Source: Tipula vernalis
Lineage: Eukaryota; Arthropoda; Insecta; Diptera; Tipulidae
DNA length: 64,000 nt
Direction of reading: 5' to 3'
Assembly (NCBI GenBank): GCA_958295665.1
Contig: OY282559.1
Coordinates: 130,856,741 to 130,920,740, forward strand
A program made the position numbers and the translations under genes. Below the pieces are notes generated by a model, which ran no database searches, was not told where the DNA came from, and was given only the letters and a program-made list of their open reading frames with translations. Shown piece by piece: positions 43,800 to 55,739 of this stretch; positions within the stretch are counted from its first letter, which is position 1, and each line of letters begins with the position of its first letter.

Positions 43800-44400
43800 C
43801 ATTTAAATGTACATATACTGAATATCGTCAGTTTCAAATAAAAAAATGGAGTAGGTTCATCTCCCGTAAAACCTGTTCATAAATTAGCAGCAGCATTGCG
43901 TTTCTTTGCGGAAAGTGGTTATCAAACTGGAATTGGGACGGAAAATTTGGCCATAGTTGGACAATCAACTTACTGCATAAATGTTTAACAAATACTAGAT
44001 ATCTTTGAAACCGACCTATGTCCTGACGTTTTTTGTGAAATATGGTTTTCCAGGGGTAATCGGATGTATGGACGGCTCTCATGTGAAAATTGTTGGACCT
44101 TTAAAAAATGAAAGGCATTTGTACTACAATAGAAAAAGATACTACATAGCCTTAATGTGATGCTAGTACGTTTATTATAAATTCTTTAATTTAACATACC
44201 ATTTTAATAACATGATAAATGTAATTACAATATAAAATGCTAAATTTAACTTTACAGGTATGCGATAACCAACTTCGTTGCTGGAAATCATCCGGATCAT
44301 GCCACGACTAGTTTATCTTCAACTCAATCGAACTGGACACCGACTATGATTTTTAATATGTTCCGATGATTGTAAGAGAATTCAATCCAGTTTCGAACTG
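43800..44400 (+). pseudogene. Decayed PIF/Harbinger transposase
   Basis: Pieces in shifting frames match the Harbinger transposase order: ALRFFAESGYQTGI-like near 43890, then [16 protein letters not shown] near 44055 (first catalytic Asp), [13 protein letters not shown] near 44110 and a short YAITN-like piece near 44260. Stops and indels interrupt every piece. It is shorter and much more decayed than the Harbinger at 54635-57130. TIRs were not found. Confidence 0.6.
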
Positions 44401-44599
44401 ATGAGCTTACGACTATGAAAAAATCAATCTTCTTATCAGGCCGCGGCGACTGGACGGATTATATCACAATTTACATTCTATATATACAGAATGTGCTGTG
44501 CGTTAAGTACTAGCGAATCGTACTAATACAGATTAATTCTCTTACAAAGCCAAAAGAATCTGTAACACGAAATGTCCATTCACCTAAGTCTGAACATAC

Positions 44600-47500
44600 T
44601 GCCTTAACGACATCGAATTCCAATTCGTGTGCTAAATGTGCATCTACCGATTGCAGCTATGCCCTAAAATTTCTCGCCATGGCACCTGTGGATCGATATC
44701 ACGAGGTTAAACGATTACATTTATGCGTTGTCTGTCTGAAAACAAAACATTCTTACCGTTTTTGCAAGGTTTTGAAATACGATAAATGCCACAAGGGACA
44801 TCACACATTGATTTATTTTGAGCAAACTGTTACTCAACCTCCATTGCCTTCCGGAGCGAAACACAAAGCACTGTAACTTCAGAATCATTCGTTGATGAGC
44901 CAGTGTTTCTTACTACAGCCATAGTAAATGTATTTGATGTGAATGGATCTATTATTCCTGGCCGTGCTCTGTTAGATAGTGGTGCCACCACAAATTTCAT
45001 ATCTGATCGATTTGTGCAAACGTTAAATGTGAAGAAGCGAAAATCATACATTACTGTAGGTGGAATTTGCACAACGGCTACAACATCAAAGGCTTGGTGT
45101 TATATCACGCTGACTCCTCATTCCGTTGTATCAATAAAATTCAACATTGAAATATCATTATCGAACATTAACATCCGCTCTGAAGTCACATTTTTGGCTG
45201 ATCCTCAATTTTTTAAGCCTCAGAAGATTGACTTGTTGTTGGGTGCTGGCTTATTTTGGCATCTTCTGTTACCTGGTCAAATTCGCTTGGACGGACGAAT
45301 TTACCGACGATGCAGCAGATCAAGCTGGGATGGGTCATTGATGGTCCCATGATGTCGAATAATGGCTATAATTTAACGGCATTGACTAGTAACGAAAAAT
45401 GTTGGTCAACCGAACCTGATGAAAGTTAAGTTGAACTTGTTCAGCGATTTTGGGAAGTAGATACTTTTCCCATTGGCGACGCCACGGAGTTGAGCTCTAA
45501 AGATCAGGAGTGCGAAGATCATTATGCGCTTCACACTCGTCGAAATGCCGATGGATCATACGTCGTCCGTATACCATTTTCTAAGGATCCATCATTATTA
45601 GAGGAATCATACCAAATCGCAATTCGACGTTTGTTGAGCTTAGAAAAAATATTGGAGAAGCAGCCTGAAATGAAGGAAATGTATTCATCTTTTGTCAAAG
45701 AATATCAGCAACTGAACCATTTGGAAGTCGTTCATGAGTTAAACCCGTCAACCCCGCATTTTTTCTTACCTCATCATTGTGTAATGAAATTATCGAGCTC
45801 TACTACGAAATTGCGAGTGGTCTTTGACGCATCTTGTAAGACGTCTGCTGGCGTTGCATTGAACGATATTTTTCATACTGGGCCAAAACTGCAAGATGAC
45901 TTGTTTATTATTTAGTTGAGGTTCACGCTGTTCGAGTTTGTCGTGACTGGTGACATTCAGAAAATGTACCGCCAAATTGGAGTGGAAGTGCCGGATTGTA
46001 ACTATCAATTAATTTTGTGGCGTAACAATAAGGATGAACCAATCAAAACACTCTGTCTTCGTACCGTGACCTATGGTATGGCATCTGGGTTATACCTTGC
46101 TGTAAAGACGTAGCATTGATTAGCAGCTGACGAGCATATTAAATACCCAATTGGAGCTCAAATAATTCGACATAATTTTTATGATTGGATCGAACTTGAT
46201 TTCGAAGCTGCGAGAAATGTTGCACCAAACAATCGGTATTTTGAAAGTGGTGGATTCACGTTGAGCAAATTTTGTACAAACAATAATGCTATCCATTCGA
46301 CGATCGAGCCGCAGCATCGCGAGAAGTATCTTAGGATTAAAGATAGAGATGTTGTTAAAACTCTTGGTTTAATTTGGCAACCAGAGGCAGATGTTTTTCG
46401 GTTTAGTCACCAACCCAAACTATTTTCAGCAGCAGTTACAAAGCGAGTGGTTTTATCGGAAATGGCAAGCTTATTTGACCCGCTGGGATTTGTATGTCCT
46501 GTCATAACTTTGGCAAAGATTTTTTACCAGGATCTTTGGAAGCTCAAGATCGAATGGGGCCAGCCTCTAGATAATAATCGCATTAAAGGATTTCTCGATA
46601 CCACGTTTTGTCATGGCTAAGGGTGAATGTTAATTTATTTAATTTCACGCTTTTTCAGATGCTAGCGAAAAGGCATATAGAACATGCGTATATTTGCGAT
46701 ATGGATACCACAATGATATTATCTCGTCCAGGCTGAATTGTGCAAAATCTAAAGTAGCTCCAGCGAAAACCATCAGCATTGATTGCCTCGAACTGTTGGC
46801 TGCGAAAATGATGACCGATTTAGTATCTCGGCTCAAGAGGGAAGTGTTGCTGGAACTAACCGTTAGAGAATTTTTTTATTGGACTGATTCGCTAATCACA
46901 CTCTATTGGATAGAAGCAGAAGCGCATAATTGGAACATATTTGTTGCACATCCTGTTTCCAAGATACAGCAACAGACCAGTTCCGGAGTTTGGACGCATG
47001 TTCGTGGTAATTTAAACCCCGCCAATTTGATTAGTAGAGGTATGATACCGGCTGATATTGCAAACTCTGAGTTTTGGTTTTGCGGCCCTAATTTTCGGAA
47101 AGGAGGCGAATTATTTTGGCAACCGATTCATAAACCATACCTCAGCCGTGTGATAAAATTCGTGAGAAGCGTACTGTTAAGTTTGCTTTGTACCATGCAC
47201 TACTCGCAGAATTTTAGAGGCACTGTTCGTGCGTTCGCATACGTAATGCGATTTATTCGAAACTGCAATACGAAGCGGATCAATAAAGAAACGCGAAAGT
47301 CGTTATTGAAGTTGACCCCAATGAAGTTGTACACGAAAGTGGAGAGACCCACAATTGCTGAAGAGGACGAAGCTGAATTGCCATTATTCGGAATATACAA
47401 AAATCGTTGTTTGCTCAAGACTACCAACTGCTGAAGGTTCTTTTTATTTGTATTGTGACAAAAGCGGTTCACTTGGAGCTGGTGATTGATTTGTCCACAG

Positions 47501-48240
47501 AGGCGTTCATCCGATCCTTGGAGAGATTTATCGCCGATCGAGGCATGGTAAAGAAAATATTTTAGGATAATGCAACCAATTTCAAGGGCACGGCCAAACA
47601 ACTGGAGAAGTCCAACAGATGATGATTAACAATAAAGACGCAATTTGGAAGGCATGTGATTAATTGTGTGTGCCCCAAATTTCGGCGAACTTTGGAAGGC
47701 GTCGATAAAAATCACGAAGCGCCTTATCAAAAACGTCATTGGCAGTATGGAAGTTTCAGTCGATGAGCTACACATTGTTTAACGTCTAACTGCAACGATC
47801 ATTAATTCTCGTCCAATCACCCCGCTATTAGCTGATCCGAATGACTTGGAACCTTTGACCCCAGGTCACTTTTTATATAGCAGAGCGCCAATTGCTTTGC
47901 CGGAAATGCCGATTGTGGAAGAGAATATTAACCGGGTAAAAATGTTTCAACGAATCAATTGGATGGTTCAGCAATTTTGGACTAGATTTCGCACCGAATT
48001 CTTAGCAACTTTACAGCCTCGAACAAAGTGGCAAAAAACGAAAAAATGGAAATTGGTGCTACGGTTTTGGTGAGAGATGACAACTTACCTCCGTTAAAAT
48101 GGTACTTGGGACGAGTTATCGCAACTAAGCCAGACAAAGAAGGTAATGTGCGAATGCTTTTGATAGATCAATCTCGGGAGTAGCAGTTTTACTAATTGAG
48201 AAGGATGTTCAACACAATGGTTGAACTGCCACGGACAGTT
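44600..48240 (+). pseudogene. BEL/Pao LTR-retrotransposon pol, left end missing
   Basis: Recognisable parts follow the BEL/Pao order in several frames. There is a zinc-knuckle region (CVVCLKTKHSYRFC near 44730), an aspartic protease (LLDSGATTNFISD near 44972) and a reverse transcriptase (FFLPHHCVMK near 45760, VTGDIQKMYRQIGVE near 45950, then 46261-46615). An RNase H-like region with CLELLAAK (46790) and FFYWTDSLITLYW (46874) follows, then integrase core pieces (TKAVHLELVIDLSTEAF near 47459) and the LTPGHFL block near 47860. The integrase zinc-binding part appears deleted near 47430. Stops and frameshifts break the polyprotein in at least eight places. It is a second, less decayed member beside the copy at 16786-19420. 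Confidence 0.8.
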
Positions 48241-48640
48241 AAAGGCGGAAGCATGTTGAATATTGAACTGTTTTATTATTTGAAAATTATTTTGTTATTC
48301 TTGTTTATCCAATTTTGAGGCCTGCCGGATTTTTATGCAGTCACAAATATGATTGTTTCATATATATTTTTGGTTACTTTTTCCAGACATGGGCAAATTA
48401 ATCACCTTGTATGATATTATTTAAATTACTCTCCCAATAATTATATTGTTCAATTTTGCGTACCAGTATAATTAATTTACATTGTACAATACACAGCCAG
48501 TCATAATAAGTTGTCCGAATCGATCGACCCTAAAATAGAATAAATACTTGGTGATTAGGTTTTATATAAAGAAAACTGTGTTTTAATTTTATTACCGGAA
48601 CTCTACCACTTCTTGGTTTAGTGTATTATCCTTAAAAAAA
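48241..48640 (+). other. Possible 3' LTR region of the BEL/Pao copy
   Basis: The stretch directly after the pol end is where a 3' LTR would lie. A possible TG start is near 48252, but no 5' LTR copy was found in the window, so its limits cannot be confirmed. Confidence 0.3.
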
Positions 48641-49599
48641 ACACTGGGGGTTGAATAATTTCTATTTCATAGTCACAAATTTCATCGCTAAATACCGGTT
48701 CTATCATTATAGCTTCAATTCTCTATACGGCAGTGGAGGTACTCGGGCCCAAACCAAAAGTTTTTCGACTGTCCCGCGATTCTTCATTGCTGAAAATTTG
48801 TACAGCTTATTGCAACCTACATCTGTTGCGGTGAGCTCTTTTTTATTGCGGCTTAAATTCACCTTGATTTGTGCCTTATAATCGTTTCATACCTAAAATA
48901 ATAGAAACAATCTTTTTTTTTTTTTAAATTGTTAAAACATTTATCTATACATTACTTTTTGCAATTCTGAGGTTTTCCGTACCGGAGGACCTAGACTATT
49001 TAATTTGTCGCTGAAGCCGTTCCAAATATTTGAAAATTCTTCTTTTGTGCTTCCAAAACTTATGAAACCTGTAGCGATATTCGCACTTTTTTTTCATTAA
49101 GTTCACAAGCATTTCAAACAGTTTACAGTTTGTAATTTTCAAACTAAAAAATAAAATTATGTACAAATTATTAACAATATTTATACATTAACAAATACTA
49201 AAAACATTTAAAAATGGAAGAAACGAACATGAAAATAGCAAAAATAAAGTGAGGTGACTCTAGTCGTGTAAAATAACGCGAGATGACTACGACAATTGGG
49301 ATGGTAATTTTCACAACCGCGCGATGTAGGCGGCGTGTCGCCGCATTGAAATCCGAGACGAAACTGACATTAGCTTTTATTTATTGTGTTTTGTGATTTG
49401 GTTTTCTTTTTCATCGCGCAGTTGGTATGTCTGTTATAGTGCATAGGTGTATGGTTTTTATGTGAATAGTTTTATGTGGTGAGTGAATGAGTGAATAAAT
49501 GTATGAATAAGCCACCACAGTACTCCGTCGCAAGTGATTTCCCCTCCCTTTGAATGTGGGGATTATACGTAAGCATAGATTTGGGCGAATGGCTGAAAT
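48641..49599. other. Mixed AT-rich DNA without recognisable features
   Basis: No protein family, RNA gene or repeat pattern was recognised. A GC-richer patch near 49255-49370 has CG dinucleotides but no convincing frame. Confidence 0.4.
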
Positions 49600-50095
49600 G
49601 TTTGGAGACCAAAATCAATTACCAGAGATTTTTGCATATAAATGTTTGACGGTCGATGCCTGTCTCATGTGGGCAGCGGTGTATCAGAGTGCTGAAGGAT
49701 ACACCAGGTAGTGGGGAGCAAGAGCTTCGACCATAGACCTGATATGTACCTCAAAACTGTCAACACTGAGTGCTGATGATGCATTGACCAGGTGTCTATG
49801 CAGGGAAACAAGTCTGTGACGTCGAGGCCAGAACGTAATTCTGCATTTGACGTTGTTTAGGCTTTGGGGCCAGCTAAGGAAGGTGTAACCAATGGACGCT
49901 TTCGGGCCAGTCTCGGGCGACTGAGGCAGGGGAAAGACGATGTGAGTCTCGATTTGTGTGGGGAGAGGGGCAGCCGAAGCACTCTCGGCTGAGTCCTTGT
50001 GACATGGAATGTTATACGGTGACAGTCGAAGTTTGTCTCGACTGTGGCCGTACAATATGCGGGCGGAATGTTGGCTGAGCCATTTGAATGAAACA
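49600..50095 (-). other. GC-richer patch with two long minus-strand frames, unidentified
   Basis: Two overlapping minus frames (123 codons at 50055-49684 and 79 codons at 50096-49857) occupy a patch more GC-rich than its surroundings. Neither shows a motif I recognise. The patch may be a fragment of a retroelement or its leader; composition is the only evidence. Confidence 0.25.
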
Positions 50096-50179
50096 AAATA
50101 AAATTATTTTATTGAATCTAAAAAATAAAGCAAAAAGAACCCGAAAATATAATTGGTAATAAAATAAAAAAAATGAATT

Positions 50180-50500
50180 GTTGCAACTGTGTTGTTAATG
50201 TTGATGTTACTCGTCGATGGTGGATGTGTTGATGACGGCGATGACGATGACGATGGCGAAAGGCGGTGATGTCAGCGAAATAATTATGTCATATGATGTC
50301 ATGATGGCATTGATACGACTGCCGGCTTTTGTTTTTTTTGCTGTTGTCATCTCTTTTATTGGTGATAATGTCATCAAATGATGTGATGAAGATGTAATTG
50401 CCAGCTGTGTGGCGGCAATGGTGCTGATGATAGCGATGGCAGCGATTATGTTGTTAATGCTGCCTGTCCCAATCCATCCGCGCTGCTGTAATTAGGCGCT
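50180..50500. repeat. GATGAY-rich low-complexity region
   Basis: Repeated GATGATG/GACGATGACG triplet-like units dominate, as in a decayed trinucleotide-type microsatellite. Confidence 0.5.
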
Positions 50501-51172
50501 GCTGATAGTCATATTTTTTTTAATGAAATTTGTGTTTTGCTGACTCCATATTTTGTGCAGGTGGTATTATGATTCCGCCTACGTTCGTAGACATATACTT
50601 CTGCTGCGCGAAGCTGTGATGAATTCTGTTATGTTGTAGTTGCACTGTTTTGTCACGTGTGAATGTACTGTATGTATGAGTCGATATATGTTGGGCTCGC
50701 GTGTTTAACTCGAGGCATGCACAGGGCACAAAACTAAGAGATCCTTCGTAATAACACCCAACGATACAAATACAATCCTCAAGAAAAATAAAAAAAAATA
50801 AAAAAATATTGGTTGATGAATAGGCAGATGCGTTCTGACGTGCACACTCAACCAACTATAGTTCAATTTAATTTGAACGCAATTGAACACCCCATTTATA
50901 AATCACTACACAATAATGTTTAACAATTACAATTATCGTTAAAGCAACACGCTGAATTAAATCAGTTAGCTACTAGATGGTAGATGACAGTATAATCGAT
51001 CGTTATACAATTATGATAACAAGGTCGATGATACAGATTATCTCGTTACACAATAAATTTGAATGTCAAATTGGAATCAACATTATTATCGACCGTCACT
51101 TACATTTATGCAAGTGTTATTTTATGACAGTCGAATTTTAGAAAAAATAATTCAAGCTAAGTACAATAATTT
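50501..51172. other. AT-rich DNA without recognisable genes
   Basis: The 111-codon minus frame at 50855-50520 has no family signature and low-complexity stretches; I do not call it a gene. Confidence 0.4.
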
Positions 51173-51176
51173 ATAT

Positions 51177-51624
51177 TGTTACGTTTTTGCCTTTTCAATC
51201 AAGGTTCGTATCACTGGATTGTGAATAATACAAACTCAATTCAATTTATCACGAACGAATTTATTTATTTATTTCACAAAATTTATTACAACACAGTTTA
51301 TCAATAAAAATTCACAAAATCACTTTATATAAATTATTCTTAAATTTTACTGATCACTTTTACTTTATTTTTAGCACTATAACACTTTTTTAAATCACTT
51401 TTTAATTCCTTTTAATCTTTATACTATCGCCTACCAAATATTACTCATCTAATTCGATTTCGTTCGCCTTTTTATATACACAAACCAAGCTTCTAAAAAG
51501 CTCATGATTTTTCTAGTTAGAATAGTGTAGAACAATTTTATCATGGAAAATTCCATTTAGAACAGTTTAACATTGAGCTATTAATTTTAACTTATTCTAT
51601 TACACACTAGGTGTCACCGTCACA
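51177..51624 (-). mobile_element. Solo LTR (gypsy-type ends)
   Basis: The stretch begins TGTTACG and ends CGTCACA, a 7-base imperfect inverted pair with TG...CA limits. ATAT flanks it on both sides (51173-51176 and 51625-51628), fitting a 4-bp gypsy-type target duplication. The length is 448 bp and no internal coding part is present, so it is probably the product of LTR-LTR recombination. The strand is uncertain. Confidence 0.65.
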
Positions 51625-51628
51625 ATAT

Positions 51629-52025
51629 AATTCAAATAAGCTTTAAGTTTTCTTTTTTTCTTTCTACTATTATTTTATTTTATTGTAGCTGGTGATAATT
51701 CTGGACCATGGCTACTGGAACAGAGTCTATGCCCTTTTTTGTATTGTTTACAAAAATAAAATCCAATTTGACAATAAAACTATATGGATGTAAAATTTTC
51801 TATCATTTATAGCTTACAAATGTAAAATTTTACTTTTTATCTTAATTGAATAAAGCAGCGTTCATTATCATTATGTCTTAACTATAATATTGGCCACCTA
51901 AATAACACCTATAAACTAAAAACATCAGCAAACATTCCATTCTTTGTGAAAATATAATTTTATTTTAAACCACCATTCAAACTCAAAGCGATCACATCAA
52001 AACATATAACTCGTAATTTGGATAG
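51629..52025. other. AT-rich DNA without recognisable features
   Basis: No signature recognised. Confidence 0.4.
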
Positions 52026-52040
52026 TTATTTGGTCAAATC

Positions 52041-52155
52041 AATAGAGTGAACATCAAAATTATCGAGGCCTTTAAAATATTTATTTGTGGTTTAGCTTAG
52101 TTCGTGTCTTTGCCGGTCTCCTTTGGAGTGCCTGCTCAATCCAACAAAACCTAAC
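52041..52155 (+). mobile_element. Short 5'-truncated retroposed insertion with 15-bp target duplication
   Basis: TTATTTGGTCAAATC at 52026-52040 is repeated exactly at 52156-52170. The 115-bp insert ends AAAACCTAAC, close to the CCTAA tail of element A, which suggests the truncated 3' end of a related non-LTR element or a SINE using its machinery. Confidence 0.6.
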
Positions 52156-52170
52156 TTATTTGGTCAAATC

Positions 52171-52800
52171 GATTCATTGCATTACTCGTTTTGTTACTTA
52201 AACCGAATATACAACTAAATCAAACCTAAATGGTATTGTTATACGACCGAAAGCCTTGGACTCAACAGGTATTTTGATGTTAAATGTAGGAAATTACTTT
52301 TAGGGCAAGATCGAATAAACCACTTCTCTCAATCGATTAAAGCAAATTTATTTTATTTAAAGGAATTGTAAGAAATATTTTTAGTTTAATTTCATTATTT
52401 TATTTAATGATCCAATTGCTTCCAAATAAAGTTCGTTTTGCACTAATTTTCTATTTTTCACTATAATCTTCAATCAGGCGAGTTAACAGAAATAATTTAC
52501 AATTCAATTTCATTTCATAATTTCAAATTTTTTGTCAATTCAGTTCACACTTTTTCGAGAATTTTTTGATAGTGATTAATCGATCTATTTTAAACGGTTG
52601 ATAAATCTAACTATGTCCCAATAACGTCATGTTTGATCACTTAAAACTCGGACGAGATAATTCCAGGAAATTCAATGTAAAGGTCTATTTATATCTTATG
52701 CATTTTCGATATACTGTAACGGTGGCCATGTTCTGCAGGCTTGAACCAACCGTTAACATAAATTTTCCTGTGAAGAAATAATTTTTTTGCAGGCTGCAAA
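52171..52800. other. AT-rich DNA without recognisable genes
   Basis: No signature recognised. Confidence 0.35.
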
Positions 52801-52804
52801 TTGC

Positions 52805-52910
52805 TACGTGGCCGTCCTTAACCTGTAGCACAGTCGGTAGAGGTATATTCACCGTGGGGTTGTAGCAATTCCCTTGCAACCATGCCTTCGGCCTTTTTTA
52901 AAAAAAAAAT
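52805..52910 (+). mobile_element. Candidate tRNA-derived SINE
   Basis: TAGCACAGTCGG (52826-52837) matches the pol III A-box consensus TRGCNNAGYNGG exactly and is followed by TAGAGG as in tRNAs. A weaker B-box-like stretch (GGGTTGTAGCAATTCCC) starts at 52857. A T run and an A run end the unit near 52893-52909. A true tRNA is unlikely because the arms do not fold well around the B-box. The minus frame of 64 codons across it is ignored. Confidence 0.35.
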
Positions 52911-53194
52911 TAATAAACACGACATTTCACTTCACTCACACATCACCACTATGCCTACGAACTACCTACCTCCCTTCGCAATCTGAGTTGGGGTATAATT
53001 TAATTACTCATAATAAAAAATTTAACACAGGTTTTTTTTTTAAAACTCATATAATAATTTTTAATTTTTCCGGTTTTATTGCATATCTGCAATTTTATAA
53101 ACTCAAAATATTACGTTAATATAACCCAAAAAAATAAATAAAATAATGAAAACTTATATCGTCAAGCAGACCCAATTGGTCACAAAAAAAAATA

Positions 53195-53610
53195 AATGTT
53201 ACCTACTACACGACGACCGCAATCGTACTCCTCCGCTGAGATGATCCGCCGCAAGCGCTCGCAGAGAATCCAGTCCACGGCTAATACGTGTGCGTACGTT
53301 AAAATAAACAAAAAAACTGGAGGAGAAAAAAAATTAATTATCTTGACGAAACTCAAAAGTATTTAATCATTATTCTGGAACAACATCTTAGGTATATAAT
53401 AACATGTAATTTATACAACAAAATAAATTTAAATAATTTTCCTTTATGACATCAATAACTACTTAGCCTAATTACTAAACGCTTCCTTGAAGAAATAACA
53501 GTCACTCTCCGTGACTCCGAGTTTGTCCCTCAGACCGGTTGGTCGATCCAAAATTCCGCCCAAACGCGTACAATCAATCCGCTATACGGTTTACTTGAGG
53601 TTTTTGCTAT
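53195..53610. other. Two GC-richer islands, possible exons or element leader
   Basis: Islands at about 53205-53300 and 53490-53600 stand out from AT-rich surroundings. The first is open on the plus strand (SYSSAEMIRRKRSQRI) and also on the minus strand, where a GTAACA donor-like end and a CTCCAG acceptor-like start bracket it. No family was recognised, so the direction and even the coding nature are open. Confidence 0.2.
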
Positions 53611-53745
53611 TCTTTGTCATCGTTTTGTATTGGTTTTCTTTATTTGTTCACTTCACTGAATATTTTTCTACTACACTACTTTACCATTAATGAGAATCGA
53701 TTATTTTTTTTTACTTAAGTCTTTATAACAGTAAGTGTAGGTGTA

Positions 53746-53860
53746 CTTTTTAATTTGTTTGATTTTGGAAATAAATGTTACGTTTTTGATAATGTAACTT
53801 TTTAATTTGTTTGATTTTGGAAATAGTAGATGTTACGTTTTTGATAATGTAACTTTTTAA
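53746..53860. repeat. Tandem duplication of about 55-58 bp
   Basis: ACTTTTTAATTTGTTTGATT...GTTACGTTTTTGATAATGTA occurs twice in a row; the second copy carries a few extra bases (TAG). Confidence 0.8.
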
Positions 53861-54634
53861 TCCCACCTTCCAAAATTATTATTATTATATTCTTAATTTT
53901 GAGTTATATAATAAGACTTATTAATAAAACTGTTATAAGTATCACGCTTTGGTGTCGTTTTTTGTTGTTTTTTTTTTTTTAATACCATGGCTCGACTACC
54001 ACGATTGAAAATTCAAAACTGACTGACTCTTTTTTCGGTGCTATATAAAAAAAACCACCTAATTCCCCTGTTCTTACACAACCACAAAAAAAATAATACT
54101 TCCACCGGAATTCGAGTTATCAAAAAAAATTTTTTTAGAATCCAACTCAGGGGAATGATTCAAATATAAAAACATTTATTGCTACCACCACACAACCATG
54201 TCACCGTACATATCAAGGGTTAAATTCCTCATCCACCAAAGCACTCGCCAACGTTATACTACATAACGTGGGAAAAAAAAAATAAAAATTCTATTGCAAC
54301 GAAAACCAAGTAAAATAAAATGCTATTGGAGGAAAATACATAAAAAGAATGGAAAAAAAAAATACAAGGAATGATGCCATGTACGGAAGATGATCTATTT
54401 ATTAAATATCTAAATATTGTTGTCGTCAGTAGCGTCAATGTAGTACAGACGGAAAGTACCTTACAACCAAAACACAAAATTATTTCACTATGGTTGTAAC
54501 ATGAAATGTTACAATACCAAACACTCCATTATTGCAAATGAAAATTGTGATAAATGAATTTATAAAATTTTTGGTTACACCAATAACAAAATGAAAGAAT
54601 GCCAATACTTACGATTGGACAATTAAGAAGACTG
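53861..54634. other. AT-rich DNA without recognisable genes
   Basis: Poly(A)/poly(T) runs and no coding signature. Confidence 0.4.
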
Positions 54635-54927
54635 GGGGTCAATTCTCGTTCTGTGAAAAGTACAATGAGAATTATTTTTAGTGAGAAATACAGATTTCCG
54701 ATTCATGTTCCATGAGAAGGGGAAAATGTCGTCAAAATCTTTTTATATGAAAGAAACTTTCTCATCGACCATTTTGGTCGTGAGAATACAAATAAATTGT
54801 TTTGACATGATATTTCACGTTTACTTTCAAATATAGTTCATTGAGAAAAGTTCAGGAAAATAAAAAGTAAAGCAAGAAAAGTGTTATTGTGAAAATATCT
54901 AAGTAAAAAAAGGAAAATCAAAATTAA

Positions 54928-55691
54928 ATGGAAAGGCAATTCAAAGGAAAACGGGCTAGTGAGCAGCAAAAGGCCGTTTATTATATTATGTTTATGTTTT
55001 TGTAATTTTATATAGATTGTACACAAAAGACCGTCATGTCCAACTTCAAGCTGCCTTAATTAAAAGTGGGATTAACGATACAAAAAAATTAAAACCTTTG
55101 TCGGAGCTCGAAGAGCGGATTTTGGCAATTATGACACCACAAGCTGTCGATGGAGACGTCGAGGTAATTGAGCTCGGTGCAATGGTATGAATTTCCAACA
55201 ATATTATTTATTTCATAATGATGAATTTAAACGTTTATCTCTAACTCGATTTTGACACCAACGAGCCATATACCTCAATTTCACCGGTACCACTACAAAT
55301 AGTAATTGCGTCAGACCATAATCAATCAACAAACACTATTTATACACCGTCAACTTCTCGCCACAATGCCATATGTACATCACCCGTCACTCTGCCATCA
55401 GCCGGCCCTCAGCCAAACTAAAATCCATCAACTTCTAGAACACCAGCCACCACTAGGGAGCCGTTTCTGTCTGAGCCAACACCCAGCCATGCACCAGCCA
55501 CCCGTCCACCAGCCAGACGATCAAGGAAACGTCTGCACACAAATGACGAGGACGAAAATTATTCAAAGCTTATAAAAATTGAAGAGAAAAAATTGGAGTT
55601 AGAGGTAATAAAGATCGAGTTTGAGAAACAGAAAATTGAAATTTTGAAAAATATATGTAATTCACTCAATGAAATAAAAAACAAAATGTAA
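54928..55691 (+). pseudogene. Harbinger accessory (Myb/MADF-like) protein gene, interrupted
   Basis: Exon-like pieces are visible: MERQFKGKRASEQQKAVYYI from ATG 54928, a piece near 55033-55184 (LIKSGINDTKKLKPLSE, ILAIMTPQAVDGDVEVIEL) that ends at a plausible GTATGA donor, and a third from about 55310 to TAA 55691. The last is Pro/Ser/Thr-rich, then basic (RRSRKRLHTNDEDE), then a Lys/Glu-rich coiled coil (KLIKIEEKKLELEVIKIEFE and onward). One in-frame TAA lies near 55420. The second Harbinger protein normally binds DNA and brings the transposase to the nucleus. The N-terminal domain is too incomplete for a firm Myb or MADF call. Confidence 0.5.
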
Positions 55692-55739
55692 AATAGTATT
55701 TGTGTTTATTTTAAATTTTTTTATAAATTAGTGGAAAAA

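Noticed and set aside
43834..44082. 82-codon minus frame
   Set aside because: The plus strand here encodes decayed Harbinger transposase motifs, so this is its antisense.
50520..50855. 111-codon minus frame
   Set aside because: No recognisable family and low-complexity stretches; such lengths occur by chance in this composition.
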